Below, one piece after another: positions 44,106 through 54,436 of a stretch of 64,000 bases of DNA. A program made the position numbers and the translations under genes. The stretch's first letter is position 1. Every line of letters begins with the position of its first letter. Origin of the DNA: Mycobacterium triplex (lineage in GTDB: Bacteria; Actinomycetota; Actinomycetes; Mycobacteriales; Mycobacteriaceae); assembly GCF_000689255.1 (NCBI RefSeq), contig NZ_HG964446.1, positions 883,330 through 947,329 on the forward strand, written 5' to 3'. The notes beneath the pieces are model-generated. The model saw only the letters and a program-made list of their open reading frames with translations. It made no database searches and was not told where the DNA came from.

Positions 44106-44735
44106 ATGGCAGGTGGTACCAAGCGGCTGCCGCGCGCTGTCCGGGAACAGCAGATGCTCGACGCCGCCGTGCAGATGTTCTCGGTCAACGGCTACCACGA
44201 GACGTCGATGGACACCATCGCCGCCGCCGCGGAGATCTCCAAGCCGATGCTGTACCTGTACTACGGCTCCAAAGAGGACCTGTTCGGCGCCTGCCTGAAC
44301 CGTGAGATGACCCGGTTCATCGACGCGGTGCGCGCCGACATCGATTTCACCCAGAGCCCTAGGGACTTGCTGCGCAACACCATCGGGTCGTTTCTGCGCT
44401 ACATCGACGCCAACCGGGCGTCCTGGATCGTGATGTACACCCAGGCCATCAGCTCGCAGGCGTTCGCCCACACCGTGCGCGAGGGTCGCGAGCAGATCAT
44501 CGAGCTGGTGGCCGGCCTGGTGCGGGAAAACAGCCGGACGCCGCGGACCGACGCCGAGCATCAGATGATGGCGGTCGCGCTGGTGGGTGCCGGCGAGGCG
44601 ATGGCCAACCGGCTGTCCACCGGCGACATCGACGTCGACGAGGCCGCCGAGCTGATGATCGACCTGTTCTGGCACGGCCTGCGGGGCGTGCCGGTGGATC
44701 AGGACGCCAGCGCTTCCACGCGCAGCGCGGGCTAG
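44106..44735 (+). CDS. TetR-family regulator, Rv0238 orthologue
   Basis: A 209-residue TetR repressor (Rv0238, 204). The helix-turn-helix is near residues 27-48 (NGYHETSMDTIAAAAE followed by ISKPMLYLYYGSKEDLF). The C-terminal domain contains SFLRYIDANRASWIVMYTQA and DLFWHGLRGVP. It follows lpqI by 66 bases and precedes a ClC-type channel gene by nine. A degenerate copy of a palindrome found upstream of fabG4/fadA2 and fadE5 lies in its leader, so it is a candidate regulator of those lipid genes (inference). Ligand unknown. Confidence 0.82.
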   Translation: MAGGTKRLPRAVREQQMLDAAVQMFSVNGYHETSMDTIAAAAEISKPMLYLYYGSKEDLFGACLNREMTRFIDAVRADIDFTQSPRDLLRNTIGSFLRYIDANRASWIVMYTQAISSQAFAHTVREGREQIIELVAGLVRENSRTPRTDAEHQMMAVALVGAGEAMANRLSTGDIDVDEAAELMIDLFWHGLRGVPVDQDASASTRSAG

Positions 44736-44744
44736 ATTCGTGCA

Positions 44745-46013
44745 GTGCGCCGCGTGCCCGCCTCCACATCGGGCCGCAATGTCGACTTCTTCTGTGCCGT
44801 CGTCATTGTGGGGCTGCTGGCCGGGGTCGCCGGGTTGTCGACGACGTTCGTGCTGCGTTTCATTCAGCACCTGACCTACAACTACAGTTTCGGCCCGCTG
44901 CTGGCCGGGGTCACCGGCAGCAGCCCGGTGCGCCGGGTGTTGGGGCCGATGGTCGGCGCGGCGCTGGCCGCGCTGGGCTGGTGGATGCTGCGGCGACGTG
45001 CCGAGGTGCCGCCGCTGGCCGGAACCATCGCCCGCCACGAACGGATACCGCGGCTGTCCTGGAGCATCGACGCCATGCTGCAGGTGCTGCTGGTCGGCTC
45101 GGGGGCATCCCTGGGGCGGGAGGGCGCTCCACGCCAATTCGCCGCGGCGCTCAGCGATTTCGCGACCGGCTGGCTACGGCGGCTGTCGACTCGCGACCGC
45201 GAGATCCTGCTGGCCTGCGCGGCCGGGGCCGGGCTGGGCGCGGTGTACGCCGTGCCGCTGGCCGGCGCGCTGTTCTCTGCGCGGATCATGCTCAACACCT
45301 GGCATCCCCGGGCGCTGGGCGCGGCGTTGCTCACCTCCAGCCTGGCCGTCGCGATCGGCTCGGCCATCACCCGCGATCAGCCCAACCTGCAGTGGCCGAT
45401 CGGGGAATCCACCTACCTGCTGACCGCGCACGGTCTGGTGATGGCCCCGGTCGCGCTGGCGGCGGGCCTGGCGTTCAACCGGCTGATGGCGGCGGCGCGC
45501 CCCGCCCGTCAGATCCGCAGTTGGGTGCTGATTCCCGCGCTCGCCGGCGCCGGGCTGGTGATGGGCATCTGCTCGCATTGGTGGCCCGAGCTGCCCGGCA
45601 ACGGCCGCAGCATCCTGACGGTCAGCCTGGCCAGCGGGCTGACGCTGACCGCGGCCACCGCGATCCTGCTGCTGAAGCCGCTGCTGACCGCCCTGTTCCT
45701 GCGCGCCGGTGGTGCCGGCGGCATGCTCACGCCGTCGCTGGCCACCGGGGCGGCGGCCGGAGCCGTACTGGTGCTGACGATCAATTGGATCGCCGGGATT
45801 CACCTGCACGTGCCGGCGGTCTCACTGACCGGCGCCGCCGGGGTGCTCGCGGTCACCCAGGGTTCGCCGATCTGGGCCGCGATCTTCGTCTGGGAGCTCG
45901 CCCGGCCGCCGCTGTGGTTGTTCGGGGTTTTCCTGCTCACCGCCACCGGTGCGCACGGGCTGAGAAAGTTGTCGAGCGTGCGTGTGCAGAAGCACGACGA
46001 ACGCGCCGGCTGA
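44745..46013 (+). CDS. ClC-family chloride channel/transporter
   Basis: A 422-residue ClC protein with about ten membrane helices. The signature anion-site motif GSGASLGREGAP is near residues 116-127, followed by AGAGLGAVYAVPLAGALF and, near 320-335, RAGGAGGMLTPSLATG. The residue at the external gating Glu position is the Glu of GREGAP, so it should be a H+/Cl- exchanger-type protein. No CBS domains. GTG start nine bases after the TetR gene, so the two are one transcript. M. tuberculosis carries toxin-antitoxin genes around this place, as I recall, not a ClC gene, making this lineage-specific. It ends one base from the convergent htdX stop. Confidence 0.83.
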   Translation: MRRVPASTSGRNVDFFCAVVIVGLLAGVAGLSTTFVLRFIQHLTYNYSFGPLLAGVTGSSPVRRVLGPMVGAALAALGWWMLRRRAEVPPLAGTIARHERIPRLSWSIDAMLQVLLVGSGASLGREGAPRQFAAALSDFATGWLRRLSTRDREILLACAAGAGLGAVYAVPLAGALFSARIMLNTWHPRALGAALLTSSLAVAIGSAITRDQPNLQWPIGESTYLLTAHGLVMAPVALAAGLAFNRLMAAARPARQIRSWVLIPALAGAGLVMGICSHWWPELPGNGRSILTVSLASGLTLTAATAILLLKPLLTALFLRAGGAGGMLTPSLATGAAAGAVLVLTINWIAGIHLHVPAVSLTGAAGVLAVTQGSPIWAAIFVWELARPPLWLFGVFLLTATGAHGLRKLSSVRVQKHDERAG

Positions 46014-46014
46014 G

Positions 46015-46860
46015 TTACAGCGGCTCGACGCTGCCGGTCAGATGCGGATAGCCCTTGGCGATATTGCGCAGCGTAAGCTCCCAGCCGCCCTGGTCGCTTT
46101 CGTCGATGTACAGGCCCGCGGCCGCGGGCAGGAGCACCGGCTTGCCGAACCGCACCGAGTATCGCGCCGCCTCGGGGATCCGGGCTTCGATGTTAGCCAA
46201 TACCGCTGCGGCACTGAACATTCCATGAGCAATCACGGTCGGGAAGCCGAACAGCTTGGCGGCGACCGGGTTGGTATGGATCGGGTTGTGATCGCCGCCG
46301 ATGACGGCATAGCGGCGGATCTGGCCGGGGGTGATGCGCAGCACCGCGGGCGGCGGTGGCAGCTTGGGCTGCTTCTGCGGCGGTGCTTTGGGTTCGTCGG
46401 ACAAACTGGTGCGCTGCTGATGCAGGAAGGTCGTCACCTGGTGCCACGCGACGTCGTTGCCGACGCTGACATCGGTCACCAGGTCGACCAGCAGGCCCTT
46501 GCGGTGCTCGCGCAGGTTCTCGGCGTGCACCCGCACCCCGACGGTGTCGGTGACCGCGATCGGGCGGTATTGGGTGATGTGGTTCTCGGTGTGCACCGAA
46601 CCCATTGCGGCGAAAGGGAAATCGAACCCGGTCACCAACGACATCAGTGCCGGGAAGGTCAGCGCGAACGGGTAGGTGAGCGGCACTGTGTTGCCGTAGC
46701 GCAGGCCGGTGATCGCGGCGTACTCGGCCACGTTCGTCTGGTCGATCGGCAGTTCCTCGACGGTCACCGTGCGGCTGGGCAACTGATCCGTCCGCGACAC
46801 CACGGGCAGCGCCCCGGCCGCCGCCCGCAACATATTGCGCAGACCGCTTGGTTGATTCAT
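46015..46860 (-). CDS. htdX: 3-hydroxyacyl-thioester dehydratase HtdX
   Basis: A 281-residue MaoC-type double-hotdog dehydratase (Rv0241c HtdX, 280). The hydratase-2 motif YAVIGGDHNPIHTNPVAAKL lies near residues 185-204, with catalytic Asp and His, followed by GFPTVIAHGMFSAAAV. It dehydrates (3R)-hydroxyacyl-ACP/CoA. The ATG at 46860 follows AAGGAGA. It is 23 bases downstream of fabG4 on the same strand, a pair that together would perform the ketoreduction and dehydration steps of fatty-acid elongation or its reverse. The N-terminal 40 residues (LRNMLRAAAGALPVVSRT) are less conserved. Confidence 0.88.
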   Translation of the reverse strand: MNQPSGLRNMLRAAAGALPVVSRTDQLPSRTVTVEELPIDQTNVAEYAAITGLRYGNTVPLTYPFALTFPALMSLVTGFDFPFAAMGSVHTENHITQYRPIAVTDTVGVRVHAENLREHRKGLLVDLVTDVSVGNDVAWHQVTTFLHQQRTSLSDEPKAPPQKQPKLPPPPAVLRITPGQIRRYAVIGGDHNPIHTNPVAAKLFGFPTVIAHGMFSAAAVLANIEARIPEAARYSVRFGKPVLLPAAAGLYIDESDQGGWELTLRNIAKGYPHLTGSVEPL

Positions 46861-46883
46861 CGAGTTCTCCTTCTGTGCAGCAC

Positions 46884-48248
46884 CTAGGCGCCCAGCATGG
46901 CCTGGCCGCAGACACGAATGACGTTGCCGGTCACCGCGTTTGACGCCGGGCTGGCGAAATAGGCGATCGTCTCGGCGACGTCGACCGGTTGCCCGCCCTG
47001 CAGCAGCGAGTTCATCCGGCGGCCCACCTCGCGGGTGGCCAGCGGGATCGCGGCCGTCATCTGGGTTTCGATGAATCCCGGCGCCACGGCGTTGATCGTG
47101 ATGCCCTTCTCGTACAGCTTCGGCGCCAGCGCCTGGGTGAGGCCGATCATCCCGGCCTTCGTGGTGGCGTAGTTGGTCTGCCCGCGGTTGCCGGCGATAC
47201 CGGCCATCGACGACAGACCGATCACCCGGCCACCTTCGCCGATGCTGCCGTTTCCGATCAGTCCTTCGGTAAGCCGTTGCGGGGCAAGAAGATTGACGGC
47301 CAGCACAGCGTCCCAGCGGGCATCGTCCATGTTGGCCAGCAGCTTGTCGCGGGTGATGCCGGCGTTGTTGACCAGCACGTCGGCGTGTCCGGCGTAATGG
47401 TCGCGCAGGTGCTCGGTGATCTTGTCGACGGCGTCCTCGGCGGTGACGTCGAGCCACAGCGCCGTGCCGCCCACCCGGCTCGCGGTTTCGGCCAGCGTCT
47501 CGGCGGCCGACTCCACGTCGATCGCGATAACGCGCGCACCGTCGCGGGCGAACACTTCGGCGATCGTCGCGCCGATGCCGCGGGCGGCGCCGGTCACGAT
47601 CGCGACCTTGCCATCCAGCGGGCGGTCCCAGTCCGCAGGCGGGGTGGAGTCGTCGGCTCCCAGGTAGAACACCTGGCCGTCGACGTAGGCCGATTTGGCC
47701 GAAAGGATAAACCGCAGAGTCGATTCCAAGCCGGTGGCGGCCGGTTTGGCCTCCGGCGACAGGTAGACCAGCGCCACCGTCGAGCCCTGGCGCAGCTCCT
47801 TGCCCAGCGAGCGGGTGAAGCCCTCCAGCGCGCGCTGCGCGATCCGCTCGTCGGTGCTGCCCGCGGCGTCGGGTGTGGTGCCGACCACGACGACGCGCGC
47901 GCAGTGGCCCAGGTTGCGCAGCAGCGGGGTGAAGAAATCGTGCAGCGCCCGCAGGCCGCTCGGCGCCGTGATGCCGGTGGCGTCGAAAACCAGGCCGCCG
48001 AATCGGTCGGCCCAGCGGCCGCCCAGATTGTTGCCGACGAGGTCGTAGTCGTTGTCCAGCGCCGCCCGCATCGGCTCGACGATCCTGCCGTCACCCCCGA
48101 TCAGCAAGGATCCGGACAGCGGTGGGTCGCCGGCGGAGTAGCGGCGCAGGTTCTCGGGTTGCGGAACACCAAGTTGCTTTGCGAGAAAGGATCCGGGGCC
48201 GCTGTTGACAACTTGGGAGAAGAGATCGGACGAACGATTGGGAGCCAC
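46884..48248 (-). CDS. fabG4: Beta-ketoacyl-ACP/CoA reductase FabG4
   Basis: A two-domain high-molecular-weight FabG of 454 residues, the length of Rv0242c. The N-terminal flavodoxin-like domain (about 1-205) precedes a SDR domain with [14 protein letters not shown] (about 216-229), NNAGITRDK and the catalytic Tyr/Lys pair in [12 protein letters not shown] (about 358 and 362). It reduces 3-ketoacyl thioesters with NADH preference reported for FabG4. GTG 48248 is preceded by GGAAGG. Head of the fabG4-htdX operon and divergent from fadA2 across 129 bases that hold a TTAC-N5-AGTAA palindrome. Confidence 0.9.
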   Translation of the reverse strand: MAPNRSSDLFSQVVNSGPGSFLAKQLGVPQPENLRRYSAGDPPLSGSLLIGGDGRIVEPMRAALDNDYDLVGNNLGGRWADRFGGLVFDATGITAPSGLRALHDFFTPLLRNLGHCARVVVVGTTPDAAGSTDERIAQRALEGFTRSLGKELRQGSTVALVYLSPEAKPAATGLESTLRFILSAKSAYVDGQVFYLGADDSTPPADWDRPLDGKVAIVTGAARGIGATIAEVFARDGARVIAIDVESAAETLAETASRVGGTALWLDVTAEDAVDKITEHLRDHYAGHADVLVNNAGITRDKLLANMDDARWDAVLAVNLLAPQRLTEGLIGNGSIGEGGRVIGLSSMAGIAGNRGQTNYATTKAGMIGLTQALAPKLYEKGITINAVAPGFIETQMTAAIPLATREVGRRMNSLLQGGQPVDVAETIAYFASPASNAVTGNVIRVCGQAMLGA

Positions 48249-48302
48249 TGAGCTGCCTTCCGTTTCATGAGTGCCGTACAAGCCAACCGTATCGGGGACG
48301 AA

Positions 48303-48318
48303 CTTACTGCAGAGTAAG
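48303..48318. promoter_or_regulatory. Palindromic operator candidate between fabG4 and fadA2
   Basis: CTTACTGCAGAGTAAG has TTACT/AGTAA arms around GCAG and is centred between two divergent lipid operons. It shares TTAC-N5-AGTAA with the element upstream of fadE5. Confidence 0.5.
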
Positions 48319-48377
48319 AACCGTGGGTAGTATGGGCCCCAACGGCCAATCCCCCAAACTGAAAATTGGAGATGAAC

Positions 48378-49703
48378 GTGGCCCCTGCAAGTTCTGCGAC
48401 CAGTGTGACCTCCCGGCGACGTGTCGCCGTGCTGGGCGGCAATCGCATCCCGTTCGCGCGGTCGGACGGTGCCTACGCCGAGGCGTCCAACCAAGACATG
48501 TTCACCGCGGCCCTGGGTGGGCTGGTGGACCGGTTCGGGCTGGGCGGGCAGCGACTCGGGGTGGTCGTCGGCGGCGCCGTGCTCAAGCACAGTCGCGACT
48601 TCAACCTGATGCGCGAGTGTGTACTGGGCTCCGAATTATCTTCGTACACACCGGCATTCGATATTCAGCAGGCCTGCGGCACCGGCCTGCAGGCGGCGAT
48701 CGCCGCAGCCGACGGCATCGCGTCGGGGCGCTACGACGTCGCCGCCGCCGGCGGGGTGGACACCACGTCCGACCCGCCGATCGGCCTGGGCGACAACCTG
48801 CGCCGCCAGTTGCTGAAATTGCGCCGATCCAAATCCAACCTGCAACGGCTGAAACTGGTGGGCATGCTGCCCGCCACCCTGGGTGTCGAAATCCCGGCCA
48901 ACAGCGAGCCGCGCACCGGGCTGTCGATGGGCGAGCATGCCGCCATCACCGCCAAGCAGATGGGGATCAAGCGGGTAGACCAGGACGAGCTGGCGGTCGC
49001 CAGCCACCGCAACATGGCCGCGGCCTACGACCGGGGTTTCTTCGACGACCTCGTCACACCCTTCCTGGGGCTGTACCGCGACGACAATCTGCGGGCCGAA
49101 GCCAGCACCGAGAAGCTCGCCACGCTGCGCCCGGTGTTCGGGGTGAAGGCCGGCGACGCGACGATGACGGCGGGCAACTCGACGCCGTTGACCGACGGTG
49201 CCTCGGTCGCCCTGTTGGCCACCGACGAGTGGGCCGCCGAGCATTCGTTGCCGGCGCTGGCTTACCTGGTGGACGCCGAGACCGCCGCGGTCGACTACGT
49301 CAACGGACGGGACGGGCTGCTGATGGCGCCGACGTATGCGGTGCCCCGGCTACTGGCCCGCAACGGGCTGACGCTGCAGGACTTCGACTTCTACGAAATC
49401 CACGAGGCCTTCGCGTCGGTGGTGCTGGCGCATCTGCAGGCGTGGGAGTCCGACGAGTACTGCAAGGAGCGGCTGGGCCTGCACGCCGCTCTCGGGTCGA
49501 TCGACCGGGCGAAACTCAACGTCAACGGGTCCTCACTGGCCGCCGGCCACCCGTTTGCGGCCACCGGCGGACGGATTCTCGCCCAGGCCGCCAAACAGCT
49601 GGCCGAGAAGAAGGCGGAGCGCAAAGGTGGGGGTCCGGTGCGCGCGCTGATCTCGATCTGCGCCGCCGGCGGGCAGGGCGTAGCCGCGATCTTGGAGGCC
49701 TGA
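48378..49703 (+). CDS. fadA2: Acetyl-CoA acyltransferase (thiolase) FadA2
   Basis: A 441-residue thiolase (Rv0243, 440). The nucleophilic Cys is in [15 protein letters not shown] (about residue 99), the catalytic His in [13 protein letters not shown] (about 391) and the second Cys in [11 protein letters not shown] (about 428). NEH-type segment is [12 protein letters not shown]. It would carry out thiolytic cleavage or condensation of 3-ketoacyl-CoA and pairs functionally with divergent fabG4-htdX. GTG at 48378 was preferred to ATG at 48372 because GGAG lies six bases before it. A structured non-coding region of about 300 bases follows. Confidence 0.88.
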   Translation: MAPASSATSVTSRRRVAVLGGNRIPFARSDGAYAEASNQDMFTAALGGLVDRFGLGGQRLGVVVGGAVLKHSRDFNLMRECVLGSELSSYTPAFDIQQACGTGLQAAIAAADGIASGRYDVAAAGGVDTTSDPPIGLGDNLRRQLLKLRRSKSNLQRLKLVGMLPATLGVEIPANSEPRTGLSMGEHAAITAKQMGIKRVDQDELAVASHRNMAAAYDRGFFDDLVTPFLGLYRDDNLRAEASTEKLATLRPVFGVKAGDATMTAGNSTPLTDGASVALLATDEWAAEHSLPALAYLVDAETAAVDYVNGRDGLLMAPTYAVPRLLARNGLTLQDFDFYEIHEAFASVVLAHLQAWESDEYCKERLGLHAALGSIDRAKLNVNGSSLAAGHPFAATGGRILAQAAKQLAEKKAERKGGGPVRALISICAAGGQGVAAILEA

Positions 49704-49883
49704 CCTGCGCTGCGGCTGCTACACCCCGCTCGCGGCCGGTCGACAATGAGGTTCGTCACAGCCGGTTAATAGCGGCGGGGGATGGGTAATCCGTCTCCGG
49801 ATGGTCCCGTGTTGTGGTCTGACCCCCCGACCCCGACGGCAACACGGGTCATCCCCGAGACGAGCGCCGGTAGGAAAAAGCGG

Positions 49884-49942
49884 GCGTACGGAAAGGGCCG
49901 CCGCTGGTTTGAGGGGATCCAGCGGCGGTCCTTTTCGTACGC
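49884..49942. terminator. Large hairpin with 24-base arms
   Basis: Arms 49884-49907 and 49919-49942 pair over GCGTAC, GAAAGG and CCGCCGCTGG with one or two mismatches around an 11-base loop. Lies between convergent fadA2 and fadE5. Confidence 0.6.
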
Positions 49943-49959
49943 CGGCGCCAAGACCCAGA

Positions 49960-49992
49960 ATCCCCCGCTTCAGCGTGGAAGCGGGGGATTTT
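49960..49992 (+). terminator. Intrinsic terminator
   Basis: ATCCCCCGCTTC and GAAGCGGGGGAT form perfect 12-base arms around AGCGTG, followed by TTTT on the plus strand: the clearest intrinsic terminator in the window, for fadA2. Confidence 0.75.
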
Positions 49993-50011
49993 GCGGGTAC
50001 AGCCGAGCCGC

Positions 50012-51847
50012 TTAGAAGGCGGCCTCGTCGAGTTCCATGATGTCGTTGTCCAGCGTCTCGATTACCTCGCGAGTGCCGGCCAACAGCGGCAGGAAGTTCT
50101 TGGCGAAGAACGACGCCACCGCGATCTTGCCCTCGTAGAAGGACCGCTCAGCGCCGCTGGCGCCGGCATCGAGTGCCTGCACGGCCACCGCCGCCTGGCG
50201 CTGCAGCAGCCAGCCGATGACCAGGTCGCCGACGCTCATCAGGAAACGCACCGAACCCAGGCCCACCTTGTACAGGCTGGAGACGTCCTCCTGGGCGGCC
50301 ATCAGGTAGCCGGTCATGGTGGCCGCCATCGCCTGGACGTCTTCGGAGGCCTTGGCCAGCAGCTCGCGCTCGCTCTTCAACCGGCCGTTGCCGGTCTCGG
50401 CGTCGACGAACTTCTGGATCTGCTCCGACACGTGTGCCAGCGCCACACCCTTGTCGCGGACGATCTTGCGGAAGAAGAAGTCCTGCGCCTGGATGGCCGT
50501 GGTGCCTTCGTACAGCGAGTCGATCTTGGCGTCGCGGATGTACTGCTCGATCGGGTAGTCCTGCAAGAATCCGGACCCACCGAAGGTCTGCAGGCTCTCG
50601 GTCAGCTTGGCGTAGGCCTGCTCGGAGCCCACCCCCTTGACCACCGGCAGCATCAGGTCGTTGACCTTGACCGCCAGGTCGGCGTCCACACCGTGTAGCG
50701 CCTCGGCGACGGCCGCGTCCTGATAGGTCGCGGTGAACAGGTACAGCGCGCGCAGACCCTCGGCGTAGGCCTTCTGGGTCATCAGCGACCGGCGCACGTC
50801 CGGGTGGTGCGTGATGCTCACCCGCGGTGCGGTCTTGTCGGTCATCTGCGTCATGTCGGCGCCCTGCACGCGGGACTTGGCGTACTCCAGCGCGTTCAGG
50901 TAACCGGTCGACAGCGTGGCTATCGCCTTGGTGCCGACCATCATCCGGGCCATCTCGATGACCTCGAACATCTGGGCGATCCCGTTGTGCACCTCGCCGA
51001 CCAGCCAGCCCTTGGCGGGCACGTCGTGCTGACCGAACGACAACTCACACGTCGCCGAGACCTTCAGACCCATCTTGTGCTCGACGTTGGTGACGAACAC
51101 GCCGTTGCGCTCACCCGGCTCGCCGGTCTCGTGGTCGAACAGGAACTTCGGCACGATGAACAGCGACAGGCCCTTGGTGCCGGGGCCGGCGCCCTCGGGG
51201 CGGGCCAGCACCAGGTGCACGATGTTCTCGAACAGGTCGTCGGAGTCGGCGGAGGTGATGAACCGCTTGACACCCTCGATGTGCCAGGAGCCGTCGTCCT
51301 GCTGGACGGCCTTGGTGCGGCCGGCGCCGACATCGGAGCCGGCGTCCGGCTCGGTCAGCACCATGGTCGCGCCCCACCCGCGCTCCGCGCAGAGCACGGC
51401 CCACTTCTTCTGCTCCTCGGTGCCGAGGTGGTAGATGATGTTGGCGAATCCGGCACCGCCGGCGTACATCCACACCGCCGGGTTGGCGCCGAGGATGTGC
51501 TCGTGCAGTGCCCACACCAGCGCCTTGGGCATCGGCATGCCGCCCAACACCTCGTCGATGCCGGCCTTGTCCCAGCCGGCCTCTTGCACCGCGCGGACCG
51601 ACTTCTTGAAGGACTCGGGCAGGGTCACCGAGTGGGTCTGCGGGTCGAATACCGGCGGATTGCGGTCGCCGTCGACGAACGACTCGGCGACCGGCCCCTC
51701 GGCCAGCCGGCTCATTTCGGTAAGCATTTCGTGGGCGGTGTCGGCGTCAAGGTCGCTGAATGCGCCCTGGCCTAACGCCTGGTCGACGCCCAACACCTCG
51801 AACAGGTTGAATACCTGGTCACGGACGTTGCTCTTGTAGTGGCTCAC
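50012..51847 (-). CDS. fadE5: Acyl-CoA dehydrogenase FadE5
   Basis: A 611-residue acyl-CoA dehydrogenase, the length of Rv0244c FadE5. FAD/substrate contacts are visible in [20 protein letters not shown] (about residues 160-180) and [14 protein letters not shown], and the catalytic Glu is expected in [14 protein letters not shown] (about 445). A longer C-terminal helical region distinguishes it from short-chain enzymes; FadE5 is reported to accept a wide range of acyl-CoA lengths. GTG 51847 follows GAGGAGGAG. A TTAC-N5-AGTAA palindrome lies about 50 bases upstream. Together with fabG4, htdX and fadA2 it completes a set of four chain-shortening activities. Confidence 0.9.
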   Translation of the reverse strand: MSHYKSNVRDQVFNLFEVLGVDQALGQGAFSDLDADTAHEMLTEMSRLAEGPVAESFVDGDRNPPVFDPQTHSVTLPESFKKSVRAVQEAGWDKAGIDEVLGGMPMPKALVWALHEHILGANPAVWMYAGGAGFANIIYHLGTEEQKKWAVLCAERGWGATMVLTEPDAGSDVGAGRTKAVQQDDGSWHIEGVKRFITSADSDDLFENIVHLVLARPEGAGPGTKGLSLFIVPKFLFDHETGEPGERNGVFVTNVEHKMGLKVSATCELSFGQHDVPAKGWLVGEVHNGIAQMFEVIEMARMMVGTKAIATLSTGYLNALEYAKSRVQGADMTQMTDKTAPRVSITHHPDVRRSLMTQKAYAEGLRALYLFTATYQDAAVAEALHGVDADLAVKVNDLMLPVVKGVGSEQAYAKLTESLQTFGGSGFLQDYPIEQYIRDAKIDSLYEGTTAIQAQDFFFRKIVRDKGVALAHVSEQIQKFVDAETGNGRLKSERELLAKASEDVQAMAATMTGYLMAAQEDVSSLYKVGLGSVRFLMSVGDLVIGWLLQRQAAVAVQALDAGASGAERSFYEGKIAVASFFAKNFLPLLAGTREVIETLDNDIMELDEAAF

Positions 51848-51898
51848 TATTCTCCTCCTCGTTGAGAATGCCACGTTGTGGTTGGGTACTCGGGCTAA

Positions 51899-51914
51899 GT
51901 TACCCACCAGTAAC
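51899..51914. promoter_or_regulatory. Palindromic operator candidate upstream of fadE5
   Basis: GTTACCCACCAGTAAC, with GTTAC/GTAAC arms. It shares TTAC-N5-AGTAA with 48303-48318, suggesting one regulator for both lipid operons. Confidence 0.5.
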
Positions 51915-51982
51915 ACCGCCAACTATATCGGGCCGTTACGCGAACGCAAGTTATTGTGAGCTAGATTTCATTGCCTAATTAA

Positions 51983-51994
51983 CCAACCGGTTGG
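51983..51994. promoter_or_regulatory. Twelve-base perfect palindrome in the fadE5/oxygenase interval
   Basis: CCAACCGGTTGG lies in the 201-base divergent interval, 55 bases before the oxygenase GTG. Position suits an operator of the oxygenase-flavin reductase operon; the cognate regulator is unknown. Confidence 0.35.
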
Positions 51995-52048
51995 GAAGGC
52001 CTGGTTGGCGCTTTCGACAGGCGCTCTACCTGCGGCGATAATGGAACC

Positions 52049-53610
<1,562 letters not shown>

Positions 53611-53628
53611 CCCGGAGCAGCACTGGCC

Positions 53629-53681
53629 GAAACTGTAACTGGCGACGTGCACCCGACAACTGGTGTCGCAGTTACAGTCTC
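53629..53681. terminator. Bidirectional terminator between Rv0245-like gene and sdhB
   Basis: GAAACTGTAACTGGCGAC (53629-53646) pairs with GTCGCAGTTACAGTCTC (53665-53681) with one bulge and one mismatch. Lies between two convergent stops. Confidence 0.6.
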
Positions 53682-53689
53682 GCGGAAAA

Positions 53690-54436
53690 TCAGCGCCTGA
53701 ACAGCTTGTTGCCCAGCCAGACGACCGGGTCGTACTTACGGTCGGCGACCCGCTCTTTCATCGGGATCAGCGCGTTGTCGGTGATCTTGATGTGCTCGGG
53801 GCAGACCTCGGTGCAGCACTTGGTGATGTTGCAGTAGCCCAGGCCGAAGTCCTCCTGGGCCATGTCGCGCCGGTCCAGCGTGTCCAGCGGATGCATCTCG
53901 AGTTCGGCGGCCCGCATCAGGAAGCGAGGGCCGGCGAAGGCCTTCTTGTTGTCCTCGTGGTCGCGGATCACGTGGCAGACGTTGTTGCACAGGAAGCACT
54001 CGATGCACTTGCGGAACTCCTGCGAGCGCTGCACGTCGACCTGCGCCATCCGGTACTCGCCGGGCTGCAGGTCCTTGGGCGGCGCGAAAGACGGGATCTC
54101 CCGGGCCTTTTCGTAGTTGAACGAGACGTCGGTGACCAGATCGCGAATCACCGGGAAGGTCCGCAGCGGCGTCACCGTCACGACCTCGTCCTCGGCGAAC
54201 GTGGACATCCGGGTCATGCACATCAACTTCGGCATACCGTTGATCTCGGCCGAGCAGGATCCGCACTTGCCCGCCTTGCAGTTCCACCGCACCGCGAGGT
54301 CGGGTGTCTGGGTCTGCTGCAGGCGATGGATGATGTCGAGCACCACCTCGCCCTCGTTGACCTCGACCGTGAAGTCCTGCAGGGCGCCGCCGACATCGTC
54401 GCCGCGCCACACCCGCATCGTCGCGTTGTAGCTCAT
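53690..54436 (-). CDS. sdhB: Succinate dehydrogenase iron-sulfur subunit (Sdh1 SdhB)
   Basis: A 248-residue electron-transfer subunit, the length of Rv0247c. Cluster-binding cysteines are clear: [2Fe-2S] in CKAGKCGSCSAEINGMPKLM plus a following Cys (about residues 55-78), and the C-terminal ferredoxin-like CIECFLCNNVC and CNITKCCTEVCP. It passes electrons from the SdhA flavin to the membrane subunit. Its ATG overlaps the sdhA stop (TAATG), placing it last in the sdhC-sdhA-sdhB order. In M. tuberculosis this set is Sdh1. Confidence 0.92.
   Translation of the reverse strand: MSYNATMRVWRGDDVGGALQDFTVEVNEGEVVLDIIHRLQQTQTPDLAVRWNCKAGKCGSCSAEINGMPKLMCMTRMSTFAEDEVVTVTPLRTFPVIRDLVTDVSFNYEKAREIPSFAPPKDLQPGEYRMAQVDVQRSQEFRKCIECFLCNNVCHVIRDHEDNKKAFAGPRFLMRAAELEMHPLDTLDRRDMAQEDFGLGYCNITKCCTEVCPEHIKITDNALIPMKERVADRKYDPVVWLGNKLFRR

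Larger units (their letters stand above)
49704..50011. other. Structured non-coding interval between fadA2 and fadE5
   Basis: No gene is supported in these 308 bases. Three stem-loops occur in series: GTCCCGTGTTG with CAACACGGGTC (about 49804-49852), a 24-base-arm hairpin (49884-49942) and a canonical terminator (49960-49992). The arrangement exceeds what two convergent genes need and could be a repeated element or structured RNA. Confidence 0.5.
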
